Shown: positions 1 to 6,745 of the stretch, in pieces
Layout: the number at the start of each line of letters is the position of its first letter
How positions within the stretch are numbered: position 1 is the first letter of the stretch
DNA from: Desulfobacterales bacterium
Lineage (GTDB): Bacteria; Desulfobacterota; Desulfobacteria; Desulfobacterales; ETH-SRB1
Reading direction: 5' to 3'
Length of the DNA stretch: 10,033 nucleotides
NCBI GenBank assembly: GCA_030017395.1
Contig: JASEIZ010000063.1
Span: forward strand, 1-10,033
The notes under the pieces: model-generated
Seen by the model: the letters and a program-made list of their open reading frames with translations, nothing else
Databases searched by the model: none
What the model was told of the DNA's origin: nothing
Position numbers and translations under genes: made by a program

Positions 1-26
1 ACAAAAAATGGCAGCATAAAAATACG

Positions 27-446
27 TCACCGAATTTTTGACCCAGAGCACTTAGGCAGGCGCTGGATTTCGTCCAGAAAAAAATAGTGTTCTATTTTCT
101 GGCTTTGCCGCGCTCCAGCCCGTTCGACCAGCCGATCAAAAATGATACGTTGCAGCTCCTCTGAGCCGAAGACCTCCGGATCATCGAATGAGAAATAAAG
201 AATGCGTTTTGGCTCAATATTCTCCTTATCAAGCAAATTACAGATTACCTGTCGTAACGCTGTAGTTTTTCCTACGCGACGTGGCCCTGTAACTGAGATG
301 ATCTGGGGCAGCTCAGCAATGTCTGATAAAATCTCATTTACGACCGGGCGGCGGTAGTCAGGCAGGTCCTTGCGCCAATCTCCCCTGGCGTCTTCCCACC
401 AGGGATTATAGAGTTTCAAAATATTGTCGAGATTGTTATCGGGCAT
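27..446 (-). pseudogene. AAA ATPase of the AAA_14/DUF4143 type, truncated
   Basis: This is the N-terminal third of a P-loop ATPase from the bacterial AAA_14 family, whose members usually run to about 400 residues with a DUF4143-like C-terminal domain. Counted from the ATG at 446, a Walker A (GPRRVGKT) lies near residues 54-61 and a Walker B (FFLDEIQRLPK) near 122-132. The opening LYNPWWED is also typical of the family. I prefer ATG 446 because a promoter at 498-529 would place a GTG start at 488 almost at the transcript 5' end. After RLPK the frame runs into a stop at 27-29. Another frame at 34-48 reads LWVKN, close to what the family has after LPxWE, so a small indel probably broke the gene. 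Continuation below position 1 cannot be seen. It has its own promoter and is probably not part of the R-M operon. Confidence 0.7.
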
Positions 447-497
447 TCTTAACTCGCTTGAATAAATCGTATTTCTTGATAAAGGCACAATATTGGC

Positions 498-529
498 ATT
501 ATAATGCGCAAAATTGGAAAAATAGTCAA
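498..529 (-). promoter_or_regulatory. Sigma-70-like promoter for the AAA ATPase gene
   Basis: On the minus strand, TTGACT (524-529) matches the -35 consensus at five of six bases. Either a perfect TATAAT (498-503, spacer 20) or CATTAT (501-506, spacer 17) could be the -10. The site lies 50-80 bases upstream of ATG 446 and gives the ATPase a short leader. It also marks the boundary with the R-M remnants at higher coordinates. It was found by eye only. Confidence 0.45.
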
Positions 530-629
530 ATGTTTTTTATATCAAATGGTTGTTCCGGCATACTTCAACTGTTGCTCTCTTTTTCTTTTTTGTGGAGGCT
601 CCAAGGAGCTTACGCTTTTTTTATATTCT

Positions 630-761
630 TCATCTCTTGGTGCCATAAGCAGTAGCTGCTTCGGCGGCCAGAGGTAGATACAACGGTGTATCAAGCTCGT
701 AATCTTTGACAGAACAAATGAGTTTACCGGAAAACGCTTTTTTTAGTATGGATTAGCGAAG
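630..761 (-). pseudogene. Relic of an hsdS 3' end
   Basis: Read on the minus strand, this stretch gives LR-stop-SILKKAFSGKLI (717-761). It matches LRQSILKKAFSGELV near the C-terminus of the full hsdS in this window, where the relic has TAA (753-755) in place of the glutamine codon. The bases also align with about 4610-4665. The frame then continues for about 28 codons (KDYELDTPLYLPLAAEAA) to TGA at 630-632, a tail I do not recognise and which differs from the intact hsdS tail. It is most simply the distal conserved helix of a second, deleted specificity subunit left downstream of hsdM. Confidence 0.6.
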
Positions 762-944
762 GGTTACAATACAGATATTCAAAGTTTACAATGTGTTGCA
801 ATGCATCGATCTTACGTTGTTTTTGCTTTTCTCTTGCTCGGAGGATATAGAATTGCCTCGCACGGTCATTCAGATGTTCCTGAAATCAGAGGAGAAACGT
901 ATAATTTCATGACCATCCCCATTTTTGTATAGGACGAAGATCAT
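762..944 (-). pseudogene. Degraded small gene overlapping the hsdM stop
   Basis: An ATG at 944 overlaps the ancestral hsdM stop as ATGA, the usual sign of translational coupling. It opens a 24-codon frame (VLYKNGDGHEIIRFSSDF) that stops at 870-872. From 882 the next frame continues with a charged, helix-like stretch (LNDRARQFYILRAREKQKQR, then KIDALQHIVNFEYLY). Adding one base in the TTT run near 883 would join the two. I do not recognise the product. The start overlap and continuous character suggest that an extra gene once followed hsdM and has decayed, with the hsdS relic abutting its far end. Chance open frames remain possible. Confidence 0.4.
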
Positions 945-1099
945 ACAGCCTTTTCTTCGCCTAAGTCTTCTGCAATTTCACGAAACTGGTCGATGGCAGC
1001 TTCAAGGTCTTCGACTATTTCCTGAGCAAGAATACCAGGATCGGGCAGGTTTTCGGAATCCTCAAGGCTTTGATCTTTGAGCCAAAAAATATCGAGGCT
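941..1099 (-). pseudogene. hsdM: Displaced C-terminal codons of hsdM
   Basis: In a different frame from the preceding hsdM ORF, this segment encodes SLDIFWLKDQSLEDSENLPD followed by an acidic helix (AQEIVEDLEAAIDQFREIAE) and a stop at 941-943. This is the well-known C-terminal end of type I HsdM proteins, about 52 residues long. It joins the upstream frame exactly where the ORF reads FDRKPAS, so the roughly 75 residues that normally separate the two are missing. The overlap of both frames at bases reading GCCTCGAT suggests deletion between short matching sequences. The stop overlaps the ATG of the degraded gene at 944. Confidence 0.85.
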
Positions 1100-2205
1100 G
1101 GTTTGCGGTCAAAAAAGAGAACGTTTGCTTTTACGCCCTGGGCATAGAAAAGTCCGGTTGGAAGCCGCAGAAGTGTGTGAACTTCACATTCATTAAGGAG
1201 TTTTCTGCGGATATTTTCTCCGGCACCACCTTCAAAAAGGACATTGTCCGGCACAACAATGCCTGCGCGGCCATTTTGTTTGAGAAGGGTTTTTACATGC
1301 TGAACAAAATTAAGCTGTTTATTTGAAGTTGTTGACCAGAAGTCTTCTCTTTCAATTATATCCTTTTCCTTGGAAATCTGGCCCTTACCATTGACAATGG
1401 TTGTGCTGCTTTTTTTGCCGAAGGGCGGATTGGTAAGGACAACATTAAACCGAACGCCGGGATCTGCAGCAAGGGAATCTGATACCAGTATTGGAAGATT
1501 CTTATCACTGCCTATTCCATGAAGCATGAGATTCATGGCACAAAGACGGGCTGTGCTTTGGACCAGTTCCCATCCTTTGAATGTTTTTTCTTTAAGATCT
1601 CGCTTTACGGTCTTTGTCATGTTTTTGTTTTGGTTTACAATATAATCATGGGCAGCAAGGATAAAACCGCCGGTTCCGCAGGCAGGATCGCATATGGTCT
1701 CATTTGGTTTTGGATCAATCACATCAACCATTGCGCGGATCAAAGGGCGGGGTGTAAAATACTGGCCTGCACCAGATTTTGTGTCTTGTGCGTTTTTTTC
1801 CAGAAGCCCTTCGTAAGCATCACCCTTGACATCGGCGCTCATAACAGACCAGTTTTCATTGTCAATCAGGTCAACGATAAGCCGCCGCAGCTTGGCGGGG
1901 TCCTGAAATTTGTTTTGGGACTTCATAAAGATCAGCCCGAGCAGGCCTTTTTCTTTTCCCAGATTTCTTAAAGTATTCCGGTAATGTTCAAATAACTCAT
2001 CACCATCTTTTTTTAACAAACTCTGCCAGTTGTACTTTTGAGGAATCGGACTTGGTTGATTATATGGCGGTCTATTCCTCTCATCCGCCATCTTAAGAAA
2101 CAGCAGATACGTCAACTGCTCAACATAGTCGCCATACGACATTCCATCATCGCGCAGGACATTACAGTAGTTCCATAATTTTTGTACAATATCTGCTGGG
2201 CTCAT
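1015..2205 (-). CDS. hsdM: HsdM, type I DNA methyltransferase subunit, C-terminus lost
   Basis: This is the modification subunit of a type I R-M system, an S-adenosylmethionine-dependent adenine-N6 methyltransferase that acts with HsdS. An N-terminal helical domain (residues 1-125) precedes the methylase fold. Visible motifs are GAGQYFTPRPL (145-155), the SAM-binding DPACGTGG (173-180) and the catalytic NPPF (259-262). Residues 1-371 look authentic. After FDRKPAS the frame runs for 25 unrelated residues to a stop at 1015. The usual length is about 480-500, and the proper C-terminal end is found out of frame at 941-1099, so an internal deletion has both removed codons and shifted frame. The missing part normally contacts HsdS and the partner HsdM, so activity is doubtful. 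The ATG at 2205 is preceded by GAGAAG and lies 18 bases after the end of the ATPase tail. Confidence 0.9.
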   Translation of the reverse strand: MSPADIVQKLWNYCNVLRDDGMSYGDYVEQLTYLLFLKMADERNRPPYNQPSPIPQKYNWQSLLKKDGDELFEHYRNTLRNLGKEKGLLGLIFMKSQNKFQDPAKLRRLIVDLIDNENWSVMSADVKGDAYEGLLEKNAQDTKSGAGQYFTPRPLIRAMVDVIDPKPNETICDPACGTGGFILAAHDYIVNQNKNMTKTVKRDLKEKTFKGWELVQSTARLCAMNLMLHGIGSDKNLPILVSDSLAADPGVRFNVVLTNPPFGKKSSTTIVNGKGQISKEKDIIEREDFWSTTSNKQLNFVQHVKTLLKQNGRAGIVVPDNVLFEGGAGENIRRKLLNECEVHTLLRLPTGLFYAQGVKANVLFFDRKPASIFFGSKIKALRIPKTCPILVFLLRK

Positions 2206-2223
2206 TTTCCGCTTCTCTTTAAG

Positions 2224-2370
2224 TTAAAATGGAATATCATTCTCACTTGGATTATCAGTTACTGTCGCTTCAGGTTCTTCTGTGGGTACTTCTGGTACTT
2301 CTGGCAATTCTGGTGGAGGATGTTCTTTCCTAAATGCCTCTCTAAATTTATCGCGGTCATTTAACCGAAT
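2224..2370 (-). pseudogene. Displaced C-terminal tail of the HerA-like ATPase
   Basis: Immediately after the HerA-like ORF, another frame stays open for 48 codons to TAA at 2224-2226. It reads IRLNDRDKFREAFRKEHPPP, then a proline-glutamate stretch, and ends SENDIPF. The first part matches what I would expect after the last strand of HerA-type ATPases, and the acidic proline-rich tail ends 18 bases before the hsdM ATG. The main ORF reads KIRY, then IFG and stop. One extra base near 2371 would give KIRYIIRLNDRD. This is therefore a 3' frameshift that removed about 46 residues. It could also be a short independent frame, but no start site supports that. Confidence 0.65.
2287..2313. repeat. Three 9-bp tandem units in the ATPase tail
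   Basis: TACTTCTGG occurs twice in succession, followed by the related CAATTCTGG. On the minus strand these encode successive proline-glutamate-valine/leucine triplets (LPEVPEVP) in the acidic tail. A multiple-of-three unit could change tail length without breaking frame. Confidence 0.7.
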
Positions 2371-4355
2371 ATGTACCGGATTTTCACAATTTGACGCTTT
2401 CCCAAAAAAACAGCTTCTCGCTCAGGAAGAGATGATAAAATAGATGTATAATCTTTCCCAATATAATTTGAAAGGAAGTCTTTACCGGTTTCATCAAATG
2501 ATCGCATTGCAAAAATGGTATTGCATTGATTTAATATTGTTTTTGTCACATTTGCCGTACGCTGTGTAACTAATATACAACCCAAACCATATTTTCTTCC
2601 TTGCAAAATAACTCTTGCGCTTCCATTTGTAGCCGCTTTATCTCCTTCAGAAGCGACTGAATTCCACTCGGGTATTAATGCATGAGCTTCTTCATAAACT
2701 AAACAGGCTCTTGCCCTATCTACCATTTCACCTTTTAATAATTCTAAAGCAGCTTCTGATATGATACGAGTTGTTTCAACTGGAGTAATCGTCCATAAAG
2801 CTGCCTTTCTATCCCAAACCTTATTAACCATGAATGATTTGGGCTCATAAATTTGTTTTGTGGCAAATAACTGTGATGGATTATATATTTTCAACATTCG
2901 CTGATTTTCAGTTTTTAAAAATTCATGAAGATCCTCAAATATAGCTTTGGAAAAAGCAGGAACACTTCCACCTTTTTCTGGATCCTCTTCCCAATTGTCA
3001 CGATCTTTCGCGCCAGCTTCTTGAATTTTGCTGATCTGCTTATCTTCATAATCTCTATCATAAAAATCTGACAATTCCTCAGCATATTGGTTTGTTAAAT
3101 CTAAGCAAATTACTTTTATACCTTCAGCTATCATTCGCTCGATCAATTCGATGCTGAGCATTGATTTGCCAACGCCTAATATTCCTAATATCGCAGTGTT
3201 ATGAGTTGCCAAGCCATTAATGTCTTTTATGCCAGCTGTATAGGATGTTTTTGGAAAATGACCAACTGCCTCAGCTACTGGTTTGAATTCCTCATCTGTT
3301 TTCAGAAATACCGGTGCGTTTAGTTTGGGTAACCATTTTACAGGTTTAAATTTTTTATCACCCTCTATCCACATTCCAACCTTTTGAGCTTGGGCTCTCG
3401 CATAGCCGTAAGTATTTTTTTTATAAACAATTTCTTCTTTTGTTAATCCACCAACTATCTGATACAAAACACGTTGTTTCCCAATAAATGTCTCTACAAG
3501 TCGACCTTCTTCTAAGTCGTCTTCTTTGATAACTTCAAAATACAATCGGTTAATTGTAGTTTCTGGTGCAACGATGCCAGCAAGTGAACTGAAACCTTGC
3601 AAAATGTTTCCCCAATCATTTTGAACACCCGATATAATATTTCCATCAATTTTCGCAACTGCACCATCAGGTATTCCTCTTGCAATCTCTTTTGTAGCTT
3701 CAATAATATTTTTTAATTCAACTTCAGTAGCACGCAACAGGACACCTTCGTCTCTCCCAACGTAATCTAAAGCAAGGCCAATTTTAGTTGGAGCATGAGG
3801 ATCTTTTATTAAAAGCGGGGTCCCAAAATTTACTTTTTCACTTTTCTTCTGACGAATCAGCACTATTCCTGGTGACTGGTAGGCAACAATTAATCCAACA
3901 ACTTTTTTGGGGATATCGATAATCCACAATTCCTGGATCTTTTTCCATAAAATAATAAATGTTTCGGCTGGTGACGTCGCCACAGTAATTGCCCAAGCGA
4001 TGCCAATAGACAGCATCTCAATCGCGGAATCTCTATGAAAGACATAAAGTGAAAATAATATTAAAAAACTAAATATAACTCTTGGTGTGCCAAAAATATC
4101 AAATGAATTGCTTAGACCTTTTGATAATTTTGTTAAACTTATTCTATCACTGTCTTTTGTGAAAATTGTTACAAAAGCTAAGAAACAGACAAAAAAACAA
4201 TATATGGTAGGAATAGAAAAAAATATGCGTTCTTTCGTATCCCATACATCCCAATGATTTACTATAAAAAGAGCTATGCCCGCAGATACTGTATATGCTA
4301 TAACATCAGCCGGTCTTAAATAGAACGGAGTTATCAAACGACTACCAAGCAACAA
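2361..4355 (-). CDS. Membrane-anchored HerA/FtsK-like ATPase, main body
   Basis: This 664-codon frame encodes a membrane protein with a HerA-type (DUF87-like) motor domain. Hydrophobic segments lie near residues 17-34, 44-65, 92-106 and 112-137. A likely cytoplasmic beta-rich region follows (about 150-380), then the ATPase: Walker A GILGVGKS (391-398), Walker B CLVYEEAH (551-558) and a glutamine motif LVTQRTANV (595-603), with FAMRSFDETGKDFL near 615-628, all typical of HerA. The first codon at 4355 is TTG without a ribosome-binding site and is not a credible start. The true start is probably ATG 4510, cut off by a 5-bp duplication at 4357-4366. A second frameshift near 2371 removes the tail. 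The repaired protein would have about 760 residues. It lies between hsdS and hsdM with tight junctions. HerA ATPases pump or unwind DNA and take part in phage defence with partner nucleases; a DNA-linked role at the membrane with the R-M proteins is inference. Confidence 0.8.
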   Translation of the reverse strand: MLLGSRLITPFYLRPADVIAYTVSAGIALFIVNHWDVWDTKERIFFSIPTIYCFFVCFLAFVTIFTKDSDRISLTKLSKGLSNSFDIFGTPRVIFSFLILFSLYVFHRDSAIEMLSIGIAWAITVATSPAETFIILWKKIQELWIIDIPKKVVGLIVAYQSPGIVLIRQKKSEKVNFGTPLLIKDPHAPTKIGLALDYVGRDEGVLLRATEVELKNIIEATKEIARGIPDGAVAKIDGNIISGVQNDWGNILQGFSSLAGIVAPETTINRLYFEVIKEDDLEEGRLVETFIGKQRVLYQIVGGLTKEEIVYKKNTYGYARAQAQKVGMWIEGDKKFKPVKWLPKLNAPVFLKTDEEFKPVAEAVGHFPKTSYTAGIKDINGLATHNTAILGILGVGKSMLSIELIERMIAEGIKVICLDLTNQYAEELSDFYDRDYEDKQISKIQEAGAKDRDNWEEDPEKGGSVPAFSKAIFEDLHEFLKTENQRMLKIYNPSQLFATKQIYEPKSFMVNKVWDRKAALWTITPVETTRIISEAALELLKGEMVDRARACLVYEEAHALIPEWNSVASEGDKAATNGSARVILQGRKYGLGCILVTQRTANVTKTILNQCNTIFAMRSFDETGKDFLSNYIGKDYTSILSSLPEREAVFLGKRQIVKIRYIFG

Positions 4356-4356
4356 A

Positions 4357-4366
4357 CTTAACTTAA
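4357..4366. repeat. CTTAA tandem duplication that breaks the ATPase frame
   Basis: CTTAA occurs twice in a row (TTAAG on the minus strand). With one copy the minus strand reads GTG GTA TTA AGT TTG TTG CTT GGT, joining the 50-codon N-terminal frame directly to the 664-codon frame. With two copies a TAA stop appears at 4358-4360. This is a typical replication-slippage product. Confidence 0.75.
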
Positions 4367-4510
4367 TACCACCCCATAAAACCAGAACCCTTTATCACCA
4401 AATGGTGGCAACCAACTGCCGAAAGCGACCTTACTGACAATGAATAGAATCGCGACTTCTGCCAACAAGACAATCAATCTTTCAGGTTGTTTAAAATCTG
4501 AATCAGACAT
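4358..4510 (-). pseudogene. N-terminal fragment of the membrane HerA-like ATPase
   Basis: ATG 4510 is preceded by a good ribosome-binding site (AAGGTGA, about 5-6 bases away) and opens a 50-codon frame. It has a hydrophobic helix (RLIVLLAEVAILFIVSK, residues 11-27) and begins a second one (GFWFYGVVLS) that would continue into LLLGS of the main frame. This supports one ancestral gene whose membrane region is longer than the main frame shows. The ATG lies within the ancestral hsdS stop region (ATGTCTGA, 8-base overlap), which points to translational coupling with hsdS. As it stands, the peptide ends after 50 residues; a separate small membrane protein is the alternative but less likely. Confidence 0.7.
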
Positions 4511-4556
4511 TATCGCTCACCTTTTTTGCGACTTTTTTACCAGCTTTATCCTGCTT

Positions 4557-5966
4557 TCATAGAGTGCGATTAAGCACTTCTTTAACGGGTTCATTGTCCG
4601 CATCTTGGGGGACAAGTTCGCCAGAAAATGCTTTTTTGAGAATGGATTGACGGAGGCGGTATACATGTTTAAGGGATATCTCAATCATACCATCAATTGT
4701 TGATATGCGCTTCTGAACTTCTTTAATGATCTGATCTTGTTCTTTAATCGGTGGAAGTGACATAACGGTTTCAATTAAAAAACTTACAGACACACGTTTT
4801 TGACCAACAGCACCGATCATACGGTGGGCTGCTTCTTTTCTATAACTTAAATTTGACACGAGGTAATAAATAAAATATGGATTTATACCATAAAATGGAC
4901 GTATTACATGAAATTCAGTCGATCCAAAACCATATCCATTAGAGAGTTTTGGTACAACCGCCATTTTACCATTCTCCATGCACGGTGTAATTTTTGCAAA
5001 CAGTACATCCCCCTCTAAAAAATTTGTAAAACCTTTTTTTACTTCGACAAACGGTTTGGTGTTTTTAACATTTATATATCCATTCTCAGCTCCAACTTCA
5101 GGCATTGGGACAAAGGAGACTTCGAGATATTCAGGTATTTCTTTTTTATCTATACGTGGGTTTATTGCAGACACTTGATCCAATGTTACAACAACCCAAT
5201 TGTTCGGCAAGTTATCAACATTTTGTTTGCCGGGACCAACAGGCTCTTTATACTTCTTCTTCCACTTATCATCCTTCGGAACTTTCCCTGCCTTTTTCAT
5301 TTTAGCCAATTCTGCTTCTTCCCATTTGTTGCGGCGTTCGGCTAAGATGCGTTCGAGAAGTTTGTCGGCTGGTTCAACGTCCGGGTGTTTTTTCCTCCAT
5401 TCTTCTGTAAGTTTGCCTTCAACAGCAGCTTTGAGGACAGAGGCTTTGTATCGCTTGAGGTTGGCTTTTACGCGCTTGAGGTTTTCAACAGCTTCATCCA
5501 GGCGGGAAAATTGCTTTTCGATCTCTGCGACAATGCGTTTTTGTTCATAATGAGGGGCTAATGGAATTATTAGATCTATTGCATTGTTAATTGTAACTTG
5601 AGGTTGTGCAGATCCGGTTACTATTTTTGATTTATCAGCAGATTGTAGTGCATAAAACAAATATTTTTTTATATCTTTAATTTCAGATGGTGTTTCTAAT
5701 ACAAGGGAATTATTTGTAATATAGCATTTTGCAGGTGACCAGTTGATTTTACCACTATATGCGCCCCTACAAGATATTAAAACCTGTTCTTCTTCATATA
5801 GATAATCTGTATAAAAACCTATTATTCCATTTGCACCAAAAACAGGGTATCCTCTTTCTGTGAGCTTCTTTGTTGGTAAACCTTTACCGTATTTAATATT
5901 TACTATTTCTCCCAGGTTAACTGTGGTCCAACAGGAAGGAAGCTTATTTTTATTTGCTATGTCCAT
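4557..5966 (-). CDS. hsdS: HsdS, type I restriction specificity subunit
   Basis: HsdS determines which DNA sequence the type I complex recognises and holds HsdM and HsdR together. The 469-residue protein has the standard two-repeat plan: target-recognition domain 1 (about 8-138), a central conserved helical region (EQKRIVAEIEKQFSRLDEAV at 141-160, LKRYKASVLKAAVEGKL at 170-186, then a long lysine-rich segment to about 245), target-recognition domain 2 (about 253-405), and distal conserved helices (IKEQDQIIKEVQKR, RLRQSILKKAFSGELVPQD). The two halves differ, so a split asymmetric target is expected. The frame ends at TGA 4557-4559, but the same frame continues with a basic tail (KQDKAGKKVAKK) to TGA 4503-4505, suggesting an early stop that removes 17 residues. 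That tail is probably dispensable. ATG 5966 lacks a strong ribosome-binding site and follows an hsdR remnant by 9 bases, so it was probably coupled to that lost hsdR. Confidence 0.93.
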   Translation of the reverse strand: MDIANKNKLPSCWTTVNLGEIVNIKYGKGLPTKKLTERGYPVFGANGIIGFYTDYLYEEEQVLISCRGAYSGKINWSPAKCYITNNSLVLETPSEIKDIKKYLFYALQSADKSKIVTGSAQPQVTINNAIDLIIPLAPHYEQKRIVAEIEKQFSRLDEAVENLKRVKANLKRYKASVLKAAVEGKLTEEWRKKHPDVEPADKLLERILAERRNKWEEAELAKMKKAGKVPKDDKWKKKYKEPVGPGKQNVDNLPNNWVVVTLDQVSAINPRIDKKEIPEYLEVSFVPMPEVGAENGYINVKNTKPFVEVKKGFTNFLEGDVLFAKITPCMENGKMAVVPKLSNGYGFGSTEFHVIRPFYGINPYFIYYLVSNLSYRKEAAHRMIGAVGQKRVSVSFLIETVMSLPPIKEQDQIIKEVQKRISTIDGMIEISLKHVYRLRQSILKKAFSGELVPQDADNEPVKEVLNRTL

Positions 5967-5975
5967 TGTTTCAAT

Positions 5976-6089
5976 CTACGCCGCCAATGCCTCATTCAAT
6001 GCATCCAAAATATCGTTCAAATCATCCCCAAACAACTGATACATCTGCCTGCCATCAACCCAATTGCGCAGACAAGCCTTTCCCATCCC
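5976..6089 (-). pseudogene. hsdR: 3' remnant of a second hsdR
   Basis: This stretch reads MYQLFGDDLNDILDALNEAL and ends at TAG 5976-5978. It closely matches the last residues of the hsdR C-terminal half in this window (VYQLFGEELNIILDDLNERL). The certain part is 5976-6044. Upstream, GMGKA resembles GGIGKV of the full gene but is separated by about ten unmatched codons. It lies 9 bases before the hsdS ATG. The simplest reading is that the hsdS-ATPase-hsdM group once had its own hsdR directly upstream, now deleted down to its final codons. Confidence 0.75.
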
Positions 6090-6179
6090 AACCTTTTTCA
6101 TTCATCACACATGTTTTCTTCATAACCTTCATTGTCTTTATGATGTACAAGCATTTAAACAAAAAAATATAATAAAAAG

Positions 6180-6728
6180 CTATTTCCCAGATTTCTTTAT
6201 ACCATAGGCACGTTGTTTTTCTTCTACTGTAAAACCAATCTTTTTTTTCGGTTTGAATTCAACTGCCAAAAGCTGATCCAGTGTTTCGAAAACAACTCGA
6301 AAACGATCTTCTGTAATTTGTTTTAATTCTGAAAGCTCCTTTCTAAGGTCTTCATTATCAAATAACGCGTGTCGAAGTTTTGTAAAAGTTCTTATTATTT
6401 GTATATTTACTTGAATAGCTCGTTTGCTGTTGAGAACACTGGAAAGCATGGCTATCCCCTGTTCGGTAAAGGCCATTGGTTTATACCTTAATCCCATCTT
6501 ATCACTATTGGAGGTGCCAAATTGGCATCTCCAATGATCCAATTCTTTTTTTGTAAGTTCAAACATGAAATCTTTGGGGAAACGATCAATATTACGCTTC
6601 ACAGCTCTTTTCAATTGAGCGGTTTCTACTTCATAAAGCTCTGCCAGTTCCCTGTCCAGCATGACCTTAAGACCTCGAATTATATATATTTTACTGACGA
6701 TTGTTTCAACAGATACATTATTAGACAT
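6180..6728 (-). CDS. ORF6N-domain (KilA-N-like) DNA-binding protein
   Basis: This appears to be a complete ORF6N-family protein of 182 residues. The N-terminal ORF6N domain (about residues 3-100) shows SKIYIIRGLKVMLDRELAEL, ETAQLKRAVKRNIDRFP, the family's CQFGTSN and the conserved AFTEQGIAMLSSVL. A charged coiled-coil-like region (LRKELSELKQITEDRF) and a basic end (KPKKKIGFTVEEK) follow. These proteins were first noted in phages and are often found next to type I hsd genes; their role there is unknown, though DNA binding is predicted. I choose ATG 6728 because AAAAAGGA lies 7 bases upstream. A start at 6746 would share a base with the hsdR stop (TAATG) and lacks such a site, though reinitiation is possible. 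It is probably cotranscribed with hsdR. Confidence 0.85.
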   Translation of the reverse strand: MSNNVSVETIVSKIYIIRGLKVMLDRELAELYEVETAQLKRAVKRNIDRFPKDFMFELTKKELDHWRCQFGTSNSDKMGLRYKPMAFTEQGIAMLSSVLNSKRAIQVNIQIIRTFTKLRHALFDNEDLRKELSELKQITEDRFRVVFETLDQLLAVEFKPKKKIGFTVEEKQRAYGIKKSGK

Positions 6729-6745
6729 TATAATATCCTTTTTCA

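Noticed and set aside
592..622. Hairpin GTGGAGGCTCCAAGGAGCTTACGC followed by seven T, like an intrinsic terminator on the plus strand
   Set aside because: The T run follows the stem only on the plus strand, where no gene ends. On the minus strand it is followed by A-rich sequence. The stem has a mismatch and a very small loop.
1519..1971. A 150-codon plus-strand open frame opposite hsdM
   Set aside because: It is antisense to conserved hsdM motifs, cysteine- and phenylalanine-rich, and has no supporting start site or family resemblance.
4978..5550. Three plus-strand frames opposite hsdS
   Set aside because: They are antisense shadows of the conserved helical region and second recognition domain; none resembles a known protein.
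6013..6140. A 25-codon minus-strand frame ending KGWDGKGLSAQLG between the ORF6N gene and hsdS
   Set aside because: It overlaps the hsdR remnant in another frame, has no clear ribosome-binding site, and is too short to support as a gene.
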